In this document: positions 1 to 8,641 of the stretch, piece after piece | Position numbering within the stretch: position 1 is the first letter of the stretch | Layout of the letters: the number at the start of each line of letters is the position of its first letter | Origin: Pseudazoarcus sp963975885 | GTDB taxonomy: Bacteria > Pseudomonadota > Gammaproteobacteria > Burkholderiales > Rhodocyclaceae | Direction of reading: 5' to 3' | Length of the DNA: 47,602 bases | NCBI GenBank assembly: GCA_963975885.1 | Contig: CAXBIS010000022.1 | Location: 1-47,602 of the forward strand | Position numbers and translations under genes: made by a program | The notes under the pieces: generated by a model | Database searches by the model: none | What the model was told of the DNA's origin: nothing | What the model saw: the letters and a program-made list of their open reading frames with translations, nothing else

Positions 1-438
1 TGCACTGAGCTCGATTTCGGGGCTTGCGAGCGTGTGGCCGGCGGCCTTCAGGCCTTTCATCAGGCCGGCCAGGGCCGCGTCATCGTGCAGTTCGGTGACC
101 TGTCCGCACTGCGGGCAGACCAGGAACAGACAGGCCACATCGTGGCCGTCGTGATTGCACGCGATGAACTGGTTGGTGCGCGCGATGCGGTGCGCCAGGC
201 CCTGTTCGATGAGGAAGTCGAGCGCGCGGTAGACCGTTGGGGGTGTGGCGGACGCGCGTACCTGCTTGATCCTGTCGAGCAGGTCGTAGGCTTTCAGTCC
301 GCCGGGCTCGTCGAGCAGCAGGCCCAGCACCGTGCGCCGGATCGGCGTGAGGCTGGTGCCGCGCTCCCGGCAGCGTTGCGCGGCGTCGTCGAGCAGGGCC
401 TGTGCCTCGGCGGGATCGGTGCTGTGGGTGTGGCTCAT
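1..438 (-). CDS. zur: Zur-type Fur family zinc-responsive repressor (C-terminus cut by window edge)
   Basis: The reading frame starts at the ATG at 438-436 and runs off the window after 146 codons without a stop, so the extreme C-terminus is missing. It has Fur-family layout: an N-terminal winged helix (about residues 15-90, with a PTVYRALDFL recognition helix near 67-76) and a C-terminal metal-binding dimerisation domain. A histidine/cysteine-rich stretch (CNHDGHD near 94-100) is followed by the structural zinc motif C108-P-Q-C111. The regulatory metal is inferred to be zinc rather than iron from this pattern and from the divergent neighbours, a zinc-free DksA paralogue and a COG0523 GTPase, which in Pseudomonas belong to the Zur regulon. 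No AT-rich palindromic Zur box was recognised in the 173-bp divergent intergenic region. Confidence 0.85.
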   Translation of the reverse strand, partial: MSHTHSTDPAEAQALLDDAAQRCRERGTSLTPIRRTVLGLLLDEPGGLKAYDLLDRIKQVRASATPPTVYRALDFLIEQGLAHRIARTNQFIACNHDGHDVACLFLVCPQCGQVTELHDDAALAGLMKGLKAAGHTLASPEIELSA

Positions 439-611
439 AGCGTACACATGATAGTCCGAATGCCTCACGGGCGTCCCCTCGCACCGTTGCCCACACGCGG
501 CAAAGGGGTGTTGCGCGGCGCGGCCTTCGTGTATCTTCCCTGCGCCGACAACCGTCCGTCCGTCCGTCCAGCCAGCCTTGCGGCCGGCGCCCACGATTCA
601 GGGAAAGTACG

Positions 612-1049
612 ATGAATGCGATCCAGAACGATTCCGTCCGCCCGCTGACTCGCGAGGAATTGCTCGCGGCACCGGAAGACGAGTACATGTCCGCCGCACA
701 GCTCGAGTATTTCCGTGCCTTGCTCGAAGCCGAGCGCGAGACGCTCGTGGATTCCGCGCGCGAGACCTCGCAGCACCTGCAGGAAAACGAAGTTGCAGCC
801 GACTGGACCGATCGTGCAACGGTCGAGGAAGAGCATGCGCTGGAACTGCGCGTGCGTGACCGCGAACGCAAGCTGATGAAAAAGATCGAGCAGGCACTGC
901 GTCGTATCGAAGACGGCAGCTACGGCTGGTGCGAGGAAACCGGCGAGCCGATCGGCATTCCCCGCCTGCTCGCGCGTCCTGCGGCCACGCTGAGCCTGGA
1001 GGCCCAGGAGCGCCACGAGGCGATCGAGCGCGTCTCCAAGAAGGGTTGA
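612..1049 (+). CDS. dksA2: DksA2-like, zinc-independent RNA polymerase-binding transcription factor
   Basis: This 145-residue DksA/TraR-family protein would bind in the RNA polymerase secondary channel and potentiate ppGpp. The coiled-coil tip has the DxxDxA signature (D64, D67, A69), as in E. coli DksA. The C-terminal globular domain keeps only one of the four zinc cysteines: the pattern is C107-x2-T110-x17-S128-x2-A131. That closely resembles P. aeruginosa DksA2, which works without zinc and substitutes for DksA under zinc starvation. The ATG at 612 is preceded by AGGGAAAG. The COG0523 GTPase gene follows 19 bp downstream, and zur diverges upstream. Function as a zinc-sparing backup is inferred from the missing cysteines and the context. 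Confidence 0.9.
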   Translation: MNAIQNDSVRPLTREELLAAPEDEYMSAAQLEYFRALLEAERETLVDSARETSQHLQENEVAADWTDRATVEEEHALELRVRDRERKLMKKIEQALRRIEDGSYGWCEETGEPIGIPRLLARPAATLSLEAQERHEAIERVSKKG

Positions 1050-1068
1050 GGAGGCCCACGAGGCAGAC

Positions 1069-2151
<1,083 letters not shown>

Positions 2152-2229
2152 GTCCCGGGCGCCGCCCGCTCGCCGCCCGGGTGCGTAGAATCGGACCCCC
2201 GCAGCTTCGAACCGCGTTTCTCTTCGCCG

Positions 2230-3690
2230 ATGCCCTCACCCGCACCCGATACTTACGTCCTGATCGACCTCGAGACCACCGGCGCCAATCCGGTGACCGA
2301 CCGCATCACCGAGATCGCGATGATCCGCGTCGAGCACGGCGAGATCGTCGAGCGCTGGGAGACGCTGGTCAATCCGCAGCGCGTCATTCCGCGCTTCATC
2401 CAGGAGATCATCGGCATCACCGACGACATGGTCAGTGATGCGCCGATGTTCGCGGACCTGGCGCCGCGCGTGCGTGCGCTGCTCGCCGATGCGGTGTTCG
2501 TCGCGCACAACGCGCGCTTCGACTACGGCTTCATCCGCAACGAGTTCCAGCGCATCGGCGAGGACTTCGAGGCGCCGGTGATGTGCACGGTGAAGTTCTC
2601 GCGCGCGCTCTATCCGGAGCACCACCGCCATGGGCTGGATGCGCTGATCGCGCGTCATGGCTTCGAGTGCGACGCGCGTCACCGCGCGATGGGCGACGCC
2701 GATGTGTTGTGGCAGTTCCTCCAGCTGGCCGAGGCGCGCTTCATCCCCCAGACGCTGGAGCACGCCTGGGCGCGCGCGATGAAGTTTCCCAAGCGTCCGC
2801 CGGCGCTTCCCGAGGGCATGCTCGAAGGCCTGCCCGACGCGCAGGGTGTGTACATCCTGTTCGGTGAAGGCGACGAGACGCTGTTCGTCGGCCGCGCGAC
2901 CAGCCTGCGCGCGCGCGTCATGGAACAGTTCGCCGCGATCGAGCGCAAGGGCAAGGATGGCGATCTGGTTCGCGCGGTGCGCCGCCTGGACTGGGTGGAG
3001 ACGCCCGGAGAACTTGCCGCGATGCTGCTCGAGCGCGAACTTGCGCTCGCGCATCGGCCGCGCCACAACCGCTTGCCGGCGGCCGGCGACGAAGCATGCG
3101 CGTTGTCGGTCGAACTGCGCCGGCGCAGCCCGCCGCTGATCCGGGCGGTACCCATCGACGGTACCGATCCAACGAGCTGGGAGGGGCTTTACGGCGCGTT
3201 TCGCGGGCGCAAGGAAGCGGATGCGGTGCTGCGCGAGCTGGCGGCGAACTATGCGCTGTGCCCGCGTCGACTGGGTCTGGAGGCCGGTGCAGGAGAATGT
3301 TCCGCGCGTCGTGCCAATCGTTGCGCCGGCGTGTGCGTGCGGCGTGAAACGCCGGAAGAGCACGACGAGCGCCTGCTCGGTGCGCTCGCCCCGATCGGTC
3401 CCGGACCGTGGCCGTGGGACGGGCCGGTGGTCGTCGCCGAGCGCTCGGAACATACTGGCGAGGAGGGTTTCCAGGTCTTCGACCGCTGGTGCCATCTGGG
3501 GAGCGCCGACGCGCGCGAAGCCCTCTCCGCGCTGCTCGGCGATCTGCCGCCGCCTGCCTTCTCGCTCGACGTATGGCGCTTGTTCACGCGCTGGCACGCG
3601 CAGCCCGGCAGCGAGGCGTGCATCGAGCAGGCCGGTGCCGTCAGGCGCGACGGAACGATGACGACGGCACGCCCTCCCAGAGTGGACTAG
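2230..3690 (+). CDS. DnaQ-like DEDDh 3'-5' exonuclease fused to a GIY-YIG (UvrC/Cho-like) nuclease domain
   Basis: The N-terminal half (residues about 8-172) is a DEDDh exonuclease of the DNA polymerase III epsilon type, with all catalytic residues visible: D13 and E15 in DLETTG, D98 in NARFD, H151 and D156 in HRAMGD. From about residue 200 a GIY-YIG nuclease domain follows, with GVY (206-208) and FVG (219-221) standing for the GIY and YIG elements and a downstream arginine in SLRAR. The remaining 250 residues resemble the UvrC/Cho N-terminal half and include a cysteine pair (CSARRANRCAGVC). Such fusions are usually annotated as exonuclease or polymerase III epsilon homologues and are thought to act in DNA repair. 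The gene stands alone, 78 bp after the GTPase gene. Confidence 0.85.
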   Translation: MPSPAPDTYVLIDLETTGANPVTDRITEIAMIRVEHGEIVERWETLVNPQRVIPRFIQEIIGITDDMVSDAPMFADLAPRVRALLADAVFVAHNARFDYGFIRNEFQRIGEDFEAPVMCTVKFSRALYPEHHRHGLDALIARHGFECDARHRAMGDADVLWQFLQLAEARFIPQTLEHAWARAMKFPKRPPALPEGMLEGLPDAQGVYILFGEGDETLFVGRATSLRARVMEQFAAIERKGKDGDLVRAVRRLDWVETPGELAAMLLERELALAHRPRHNRLPAAGDEACALSVELRRRSPPLIRAVPIDGTDPTSWEGLYGAFRGRKEADAVLRELAANYALCPRRLGLEAGAGECSARRANRCAGVCVRRETPEEHDERLLGALAPIGPGPWPWDGPVVVAERSEHTGEEGFQVFDRWCHLGSADAREALSALLGDLPPPAFSLDVWRLFTRWHAQPGSEACIEQAGAVRRDGTMTTARPPRVD

Positions 3691-3751
3691 AACGAGTCAT
3701 GGGCATCGCGTGCGATGCCTGCCGAGTCATTCTGTCCCGACGGAGGCGCAC

Positions 3752-4261
3752 ATGAGACGCATCTATTTTCTGGTGCCGGACCTGCCGACCGCGGAGGCGA
3801 TCGTCGACGAGCTGCTGCTCGATCGTGTCGAGGCCCGACACATCCACGTGCTCGCGCGGCGCGACACGCCACTGGGTAATCTGCCCGAAGCCAGCGTGCT
3901 GCAAAAATCCGACTTCTTCCCGGCCATTCAGCGCGGGCTGGCCAGTGGCGGTGCCGCGGGCACGCTCGCCGGGCTGCTCGGCGTCGCGCTGGTGCCCGGT
4001 TCGGTCGTCGTCGCGGGCGGCGCAGTGCTGGCCTCGGCCCTGTTCGGTGCCGGCATCGGCGCCTGGATCAGTGGCATGGTCGGCCTGAGCATCGGCAACA
4101 GCCAGGTCACCGAGTACGCCCAGGCCATCGAGGCGGGCCAGTTGCTGATCATGGTCGACGTGCCCAAGGCGCGCATCGAAGAGATCGGTGAACTGGTGCG
4201 CCGCCATCACCCGGAAGTCGAATTCGAGGGCGCCGAGCCGCTGATGCCGGCCTTCCCCTGA
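3752..4261 (+). CDS. DUF1269-family membrane protein
   Basis: This 169-residue protein starts at the ATG at 3752 (RBS CGGAGG nine bases upstream). An in-frame upstream extension has no RBS. The N-terminal 65 residues and C-terminal 40 are soluble. Between them lies a glycine/alanine-rich hydrophobic segment (about 68-125) with two membrane-spanning stretches, as in DUF1269 proteins. That family has no established function; a link to envelope or stress physiology is only guessed. It appears to be monocistronic, 61 bp after the exonuclease gene. Confidence 0.7.
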   Translation: MRRIYFLVPDLPTAEAIVDELLLDRVEARHIHVLARRDTPLGNLPEASVLQKSDFFPAIQRGLASGGAAGTLAGLLGVALVPGSVVVAGGAVLASALFGAGIGAWISGMVGLSIGNSQVTEYAQAIEAGQLLIMVDVPKARIEEIGELVRRHHPEVEFEGAEPLMPAFP

Positions 4262-4262
4262 T

Positions 4263-4406
4263 TACGTGCCACGGCCGGGCGTCGAGCCCCCGCGCCGAGT
4301 ACACCCGCTGCCAGTTGCCCTGATCAAACCGGCCGGTGAGCAGGATCGCGCCGAAGAAGGCCGCGCCGGCCTTGAGGTCGTCGATCGTCAAGGGGTCGAG
4401 CAGATG
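4263..4406 (-). pseudogene. Possible gene relic: coding-like segment with no intact ORF
   Basis: Within the 321-bp gap 4262-4582, the minus strand reads as a convincing protein segment in one frame for about 48 codons: HLLDPLTIDDLKAGAAF, then FFGAILLTGRFDQG and NWQRVYSARGLDARPW. Nearly every codon there ends in G or C, the pattern of real genes in this genome. No good start or RBS lies upstream, and the frame runs into the end of the DUF1269 gene antisense. The family was not recognised. The rest of the gap (about 4410-4582) appears to be leader and promoter for the SDR gene. A decayed gene fragment is the best reading, but a small functional ORF with a non-ATG start is not excluded. Confidence 0.3.
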
Positions 4407-4582
4407 CGGGGCGAGCGGTGCGGGAGGCCTATCCCCGCATGTCAAACGCCGTGCGGGCGATATGCTATCGTCGGCGCAGACACCGCCGCGCGTCGGTGGC
4501 GAACTTTTCAGCAGGGTGATGCGCAAGGCTGCCGAGGGTCACCGCGGCCGTTCTTCATCGTCCTGTCAGCGGAGAATCCGAG

Positions 4583-5365
4583 ATGCAGCAGACCCATCCC
4601 TCGCCGGCTCTTTCCGACCAGATCGTGCTCGTCACCGGTGGCGCGCGCGGGCTGGGCGAGCACATCGCGCGTGCCTTCCTGCGCGAGGGTGCGCGCGTGG
4701 TCATCAACTACCTGACCAGCGAGAAGCGGGCGGTTGCGATGGTCGAGGAATTTCCCGATCACGCCTTCGCTGCGCAGGCCGACGTATGCGACCCGGCCAT
4801 GGTGCAGGCCCTGTTCGACCGCGCGCAGACGCATTTCGGCGCGCCGGTCACCACCGTGGTGAACAATGCCTTGCCGGATTTCAGCTTCAACGGAGATGCG
4901 CGCGAGAAGGCGCATGAACTGCGCTGGGAGAGCGTCGCGCAGCAGATGGAAGGCGTGGTGCGCGGGGCGCTCAACACCACGCAGATCGCGCTGCCCGGCA
5001 TGCGCCAGGCCGGCTTCGGGCGCATCGTCAACATCGGCACCAACCTGTTCCAGAATCCGGTCGTGCCGTATCACGACTACACCGCCGCCAAAGCCGCGCT
5101 GCTGTCGCTCACGCGCACGCTGTCGCAGGATCTGGGCCCTGAGGGCATCACCGTCAACATGGTTTCGGGCGGGTTGCTGCGCACCACCGACGCCTCGGCG
5201 GCCACGCCCGAGGCGGTGTTCGACCTGGTCGCCGCGCACACGCCGCTGCGTCGGGTGACCACGCCGGCCGAGTTCGCCGACGCGATCCTGTTCTTCGCCT
5301 CGCCGTGGGCGCGCGCCGTGACCGGACAGAATCTGGTGGTCGACGGCGGTCTCGTGAAAGACTGA
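4583..5365 (+). CDS. Short-chain dehydrogenase/reductase (3-oxoacyl-ACP reductase-like)
   Basis: This 260-residue classical SDR has the cofactor motif TGGARGLG (residues 18-25), an NNA motif, and the catalytic pair Y166-x3-K170 in DYTAAK. The usual catalytic serine, thirteen residues before the tyrosine, is T153 (in NIGTN). Threonine can sometimes substitute, and this is probably a subfamily trait. The C-terminus ends in the usual VTGQNLVVDGG segment. It starts the run 4583-8529, with the next gene two bases after its stop, so it likely acts with the flavin monooxygenase that follows. The substrate is unknown; the 3-oxoacyl-ACP reductase label is by similarity only. Confidence 0.8.
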   Translation: MQQTHPSPALSDQIVLVTGGARGLGEHIARAFLREGARVVINYLTSEKRAVAMVEEFPDHAFAAQADVCDPAMVQALFDRAQTHFGAPVTTVVNNALPDFSFNGDAREKAHELRWESVAQQMEGVVRGALNTTQIALPGMRQAGFGRIVNIGTNLFQNPVVPYHDYTAAKAALLSLTRTLSQDLGPEGITVNMVSGGLLRTTDASAATPEAVFDLVAAHTPLRRVTTPAEFADAILFFASPWARAVTGQNLVVDGGLVKD

Positions 5366-5367
5366 TC

Positions 5368-6663
5368 GTGATCCATCTCAACGCGTTTCTCTTCGCCTGC
5401 GGCCACCATCGCGCCGCCTGGCGGCATCCGCAATCGACGGTCGAGCGCCTCGGCGATATCTCCTACTGGGAGGGTCTCGCGCGCATCGCCGAACGCGGCA
5501 AGCTCGACGCGATCTTCTTCGCCGACGGTCACACGCCGCAGAACGTCGCCGACGGCCCGCGCTGGTTCTTCGAGCCGCTCACGCTGCTCGCCGCGCTGTC
5601 GCGCGCGACCACCCACATCGGCCTGATCAGCACGGTGTCGAGCACTTTCTTCACGCCGTTTCACGCCGCGCGCATGCTCGCCTCGCTCGACCACATGTCG
5701 CACGGGCGCATCGGCTGGAACGTGGTCACCTCGATGTTCGACACCGAAGCGCGCAACCACGGCTTCGAGTCCATGCCCGACCACGACTGGCGTTATGCCC
5801 GCGCCGAGGAATTCATCGCCGCCACGCTCGCGCTGTGGGATTCGTGGGCCGACGACGCGGTGCTCAACGACCGCGCCGGCGCCTGGGCCGCGCCCGAGCG
5901 CGTGGTGCCGGTGAATCACCGCGGCGAGCATTTCTCGGTCGACGGCCCGCTCACCGTGCCGCGCATGCCGCAGGGGCACCCGGTGCTGTTCCAGGCCGGC
6001 GCGTCCGAGCAGGGGCGCGACCTCGCCGCACGCCGGGCGGAGGCCATCTACGCCGTGGCCTGGGATCTGGAAGTCGCGCAGGATTACCGTCGCGACATCC
6101 TGCGCCGGGTGCGCGAGGCTGGCCGCGCCGATCCGGTGCCGGTGATGCCGGGTCTGGTCACCTACGTCGCTTCGGGCGAGGACGAGGCGCGCGCCAAACA
6201 GCGCGAACTCGACGAACTGCTGCCGGCCGCGACCTCGCTGCGCCAGCTCGCAAGTTTCATCGGTCAGGACTGCTCGGACTGGGATCTGGACGCCCCGGTG
6301 CCCGAACTGCCGCCGCTGGAGTCCTTCACCGGGCCGAAGGGGCGCTACGCGACCATCCTGCGCATCATCGAATCCGAACGCCCGACGCTGCGCGGCCTGC
6401 TCGGCCGGCTCGCCGCCGGTGGCGGGCACTGCACGATGGTCGGTACGCCGCCCGCCATCGCGGACCGCATCGAACACTGGGTTCGCGAGGGCGGTGCGGA
6501 CGGCTTCAACCTGATGCCGCCTTCGCTGCCCGGCTCGCTCGAGGATTTCGTCGACCACGTCGTACCCGAGTTGCAGCGCCGCGGCCTGTTCCGGCGCGAG
6601 TACGAGACCACCACGTTGCGCGGCCATCTCGGCCTGACGCGGCCGGAGTGTCGCCGTGGCTGA
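5368..6663 (+). CDS. Flavin-dependent monooxygenase of the NtaA/SnaA/DszA family
   Basis: This 431-residue luciferase-like (TIM-barrel) protein starts at the GTG at 5368, two bases after the SDR stop. Family features include FLFACGHHRAAWRHP at the N-terminus, FFADGHTPQN, ISTVSSTFFTPFH, GRIGWNVVTS and a late DGFNLMPP segment. Members take reduced FMN from a separate reductase and oxidise substrates such as nitrilotriacetate, EDTA, dibenzothiophene sulfone or alkanesulfonates. No flavin reductase is visible next to it. The gene overlaps the following DUF2520 gene by eight bases, implying translational coupling. The substrate cannot be read from sequence. Confidence 0.85.
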   Translation: MIHLNAFLFACGHHRAAWRHPQSTVERLGDISYWEGLARIAERGKLDAIFFADGHTPQNVADGPRWFFEPLTLLAALSRATTHIGLISTVSSTFFTPFHAARMLASLDHMSHGRIGWNVVTSMFDTEARNHGFESMPDHDWRYARAEEFIAATLALWDSWADDAVLNDRAGAWAAPERVVPVNHRGEHFSVDGPLTVPRMPQGHPVLFQAGASEQGRDLAARRAEAIYAVAWDLEVAQDYRRDILRRVREAGRADPVPVMPGLVTYVASGEDEARAKQRELDELLPAATSLRQLASFIGQDCSDWDLDAPVPELPPLESFTGPKGRYATILRIIESERPTLRGLLGRLAAGGGHCTMVGTPPAIADRIEHWVREGGADGFNLMPPSLPGSLEDFVDHVVPELQRRGLFRREYETTTLRGHLGLTRPECRRG

Positions 6664-7498
6664 GCTGAACATCGTCGGCTGTGGCCGTGCGGCGCGCACG
6701 CTGGCGCGGCTGTGGGCCGCGGCCGGCACGCTGGCCATCGGCAACGTGATCACGCGCTCGCCGGCCAGCGCAGCCGAGGCGGTCGCCTTCATCGGCCAGG
6801 GGTGTGCGGCAGCCTCGTTTGACGACATGCGCCCGGCTGCGTTGTGGCTGCTGGGCGTGCCCGACCGCGACATCGCCGCCTGCGCCCAGGCGCTGGCCGC
6901 GAGCGATCGCGTGCGCCCCGGTGACGGGGTGTTTCATCTGTCCGGCTTTACGCCGTCGGCCGCACTTGCGCCACTGGCGGCGCGCGGCGCGCGCATTGCC
7001 AGCGTGCATCCGGTGATGAGCTTCGCCGACCCGGGACTCGCCATCACGCGCTTTGCCGGCACGCCCTGCGGCATCGAGGGCGATGAACACCTGGCGGCCG
7101 AACTCGACCATCTGTTCGTCGCGATCGGCGCTGCGCCGTTCGCACTCGATGGCGAGCGCAAGCCGCTCTATCACGCCGGCTCGGTATTTGCGTCGAACTT
7201 TCTCGTCGTGATCCTCGACGCTGCACGCCGCGCCTATGTCGACGCCGGCGTGCCGCCGGAAACCGCCGACGCGATGCTCGCCGCGATCTCACGCGGTGCG
7301 TTGGAGAACGTGCTCGCACTGGGCGGCCCGAGCGCGCTGACCGGTCCGGCCGCGCGCGGCGACCGCGAGGTGGTCGCGCTGCAGCAGCGCGTGGTGTCGG
7401 ACTGGGACGCAGACGGCGGCCGCGCCTACGAGGCCTTGAGCACGCTCGCCTTCGCACTCGCTGCGCGACGCGACGCGACGGAGTCGGGCGCGCAGTGA
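6656..7498 (+). CDS. Rossmann-fold/DUF2520 oxidoreductase-like protein
   Basis: This 280-residue protein has an N-terminal NAD(P)-binding-like fold (GCGRAARTLARLW, residues about 9-21) and a C-terminal helical DUF2520 domain, an architecture resembling ketopantoate or pyrroline-5-carboxylate reductases. The start is a GTG at 6656, inside the end of the monooxygenase gene. The segment SVHPVMSFADP is typical of the family. Its substrate is not established. The stop overlaps the next gene's start (GTGA at 7495-7498), so the two are probably co-translated. Confidence 0.75.
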   Translation: MAELNIVGCGRAARTLARLWAAAGTLAIGNVITRSPASAAEAVAFIGQGCAAASFDDMRPAALWLLGVPDRDIAACAQALAASDRVRPGDGVFHLSGFTPSAALAPLAARGARIASVHPVMSFADPGLAITRFAGTPCGIEGDEHLAAELDHLFVAIGAAPFALDGERKPLYHAGSVFASNFLVVILDAARRAYVDAGVPPETADAMLAAISRGALENVLALGGPSALTGPAARGDREVVALQQRVVSDWDADGGRAYEALSTLAFALAARRDATESGAQ

Positions 7499-8529
7499 CC
7501 CTCTCGAAAACCCGCTTGCTCCGCCTGCTGGTCACCCTGCGCCGCTACCGGGGCTTGCTCGCCGTATTCGGTTTTCTTTCGGGGGTGGCCAGCTTCATGC
7601 TCGTCGACCGCCAGGAGGAGAGCTTCGCCCGCGTCATCGCCCTGGTGATGCTCGTGAGCTGGCCGTGGCTGTTGCTGGAGAACGTGCTGCGCCGCTGGCT
7701 CGACGTGCGCTTTCATTTCCGTCTGCCGGCGCCCCTGCTGCGCTATGCGACGCAGATGATTCACCAGGAAAGTCTGTTCTTCGTCCTGCCCTTCTTGTTC
7801 ATCGCGACGACCTGGACCAGCGGTCAGGCCGTGTTCACCGGGTTCATCATCTGTGCGGCGCTGATCTCGGTGATCGATCCCGTCTACTACAAGTGGCTTG
7901 CGCCGCGCCGTTGGCTGTTCCTGGGATTTCACACGCTGGCACTGTTTGTCGTGCTGCTCACGGCGCTGCCCATCCTGCTCAACGTGCCGACGCACGAAAC
8001 CTATCTGTACGCCCTGTTCGCCGCCGTGCTGCTGTCCTTCCCCAGCCTCGCCGCGGTGATCCGTGCGCGCACGCACTGGCGCGGGCTGTTGCTCGCCGCC
8101 CTGGTGGTGGCGCTGGGTGCCTTTGGCTGGGTGGGGCGGTTCTGGGTGCCGCCGTCGACACTGCGACTGACCGACATCCAGTTCGCACTGGAAATGGATC
8201 GCGAGCGTCGCGCGCCCAGCGCGCCGGTGTTCGAAGTGTCTGCCGAGCGACTGCATCGCGAGGGCCTGTTCGCCTACACCGCGATCCATGCGCCCTTGGG
8301 CCTGCAGGAACGCATCTTCCACGTGTGGATGCTCGACGGAGTCGAAGTCGACCGCATCCCGCTTGAAATCCAGGGCGGACGCGAACGCGGCTACCGTGCC
8401 TGGACGCACAAGCTCAACTTCCCCGAGGACTCGGGCGGGCGCTGGCGCGTCGAGGTCGTCACCGAGTCCGGCCAGATGATCGGCAGAGGCCGTTTCCATA
8501 CGGTCGCGGAGACACCGGCGCCGGACTGA
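7495..8529 (+). CDS. DUF5924/DUF2914 membrane protein
   Basis: This 344-residue protein starts at a GTG overlapping the preceding stop by four bases. Residues about 15-225 contain roughly six or seven hydrophobic helices, matching the DUF5924 type. The last 110 residues form a soluble DUF2914 domain (FHVWMLDGVEVDRIPLEI, then a region with WTHKLNFPED and GRWRVEVVTESGQ), predicted to be outside the membrane. No biochemical function is known for the family. Operon position suggests a link with the preceding genes, but DUF5924 proteins may be housekeeping, so this link is weak. Confidence 0.75.
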   Translation: MTLSKTRLLRLLVTLRRYRGLLAVFGFLSGVASFMLVDRQEESFARVIALVMLVSWPWLLLENVLRRWLDVRFHFRLPAPLLRYATQMIHQESLFFVLPFLFIATTWTSGQAVFTGFIICAALISVIDPVYYKWLAPRRWLFLGFHTLALFVVLLTALPILLNVPTHETYLYALFAAVLLSFPSLAAVIRARTHWRGLLLAALVVALGAFGWVGRFWVPPSTLRLTDIQFALEMDRERRAPSAPVFEVSAERLHREGLFAYTAIHAPLGLQERIFHVWMLDGVEVDRIPLEIQGGRERGYRAWTHKLNFPEDSGGRWRVEVVTESGQMIGRGRFHTVAETPAPD

Positions 8530-8641
8530 TCGAGGCTTCCGCAGGTCGCACGGGCGGGTCGGTGGGCATGGGGATTGCTTTTCAACGTACATCCCGTTGC
8601 CAGTCCGGCGCGAGCGGCCCCGGCCGTCGCCCGGCCGCCCG

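Noticed and set aside
439..611. Zur box between zur and the dksA2-like gene
   Set aside because: No AT-rich palindrome of the GTTATAATATAAC type is visible; the region is GC-rich with only short CGTC repeats.
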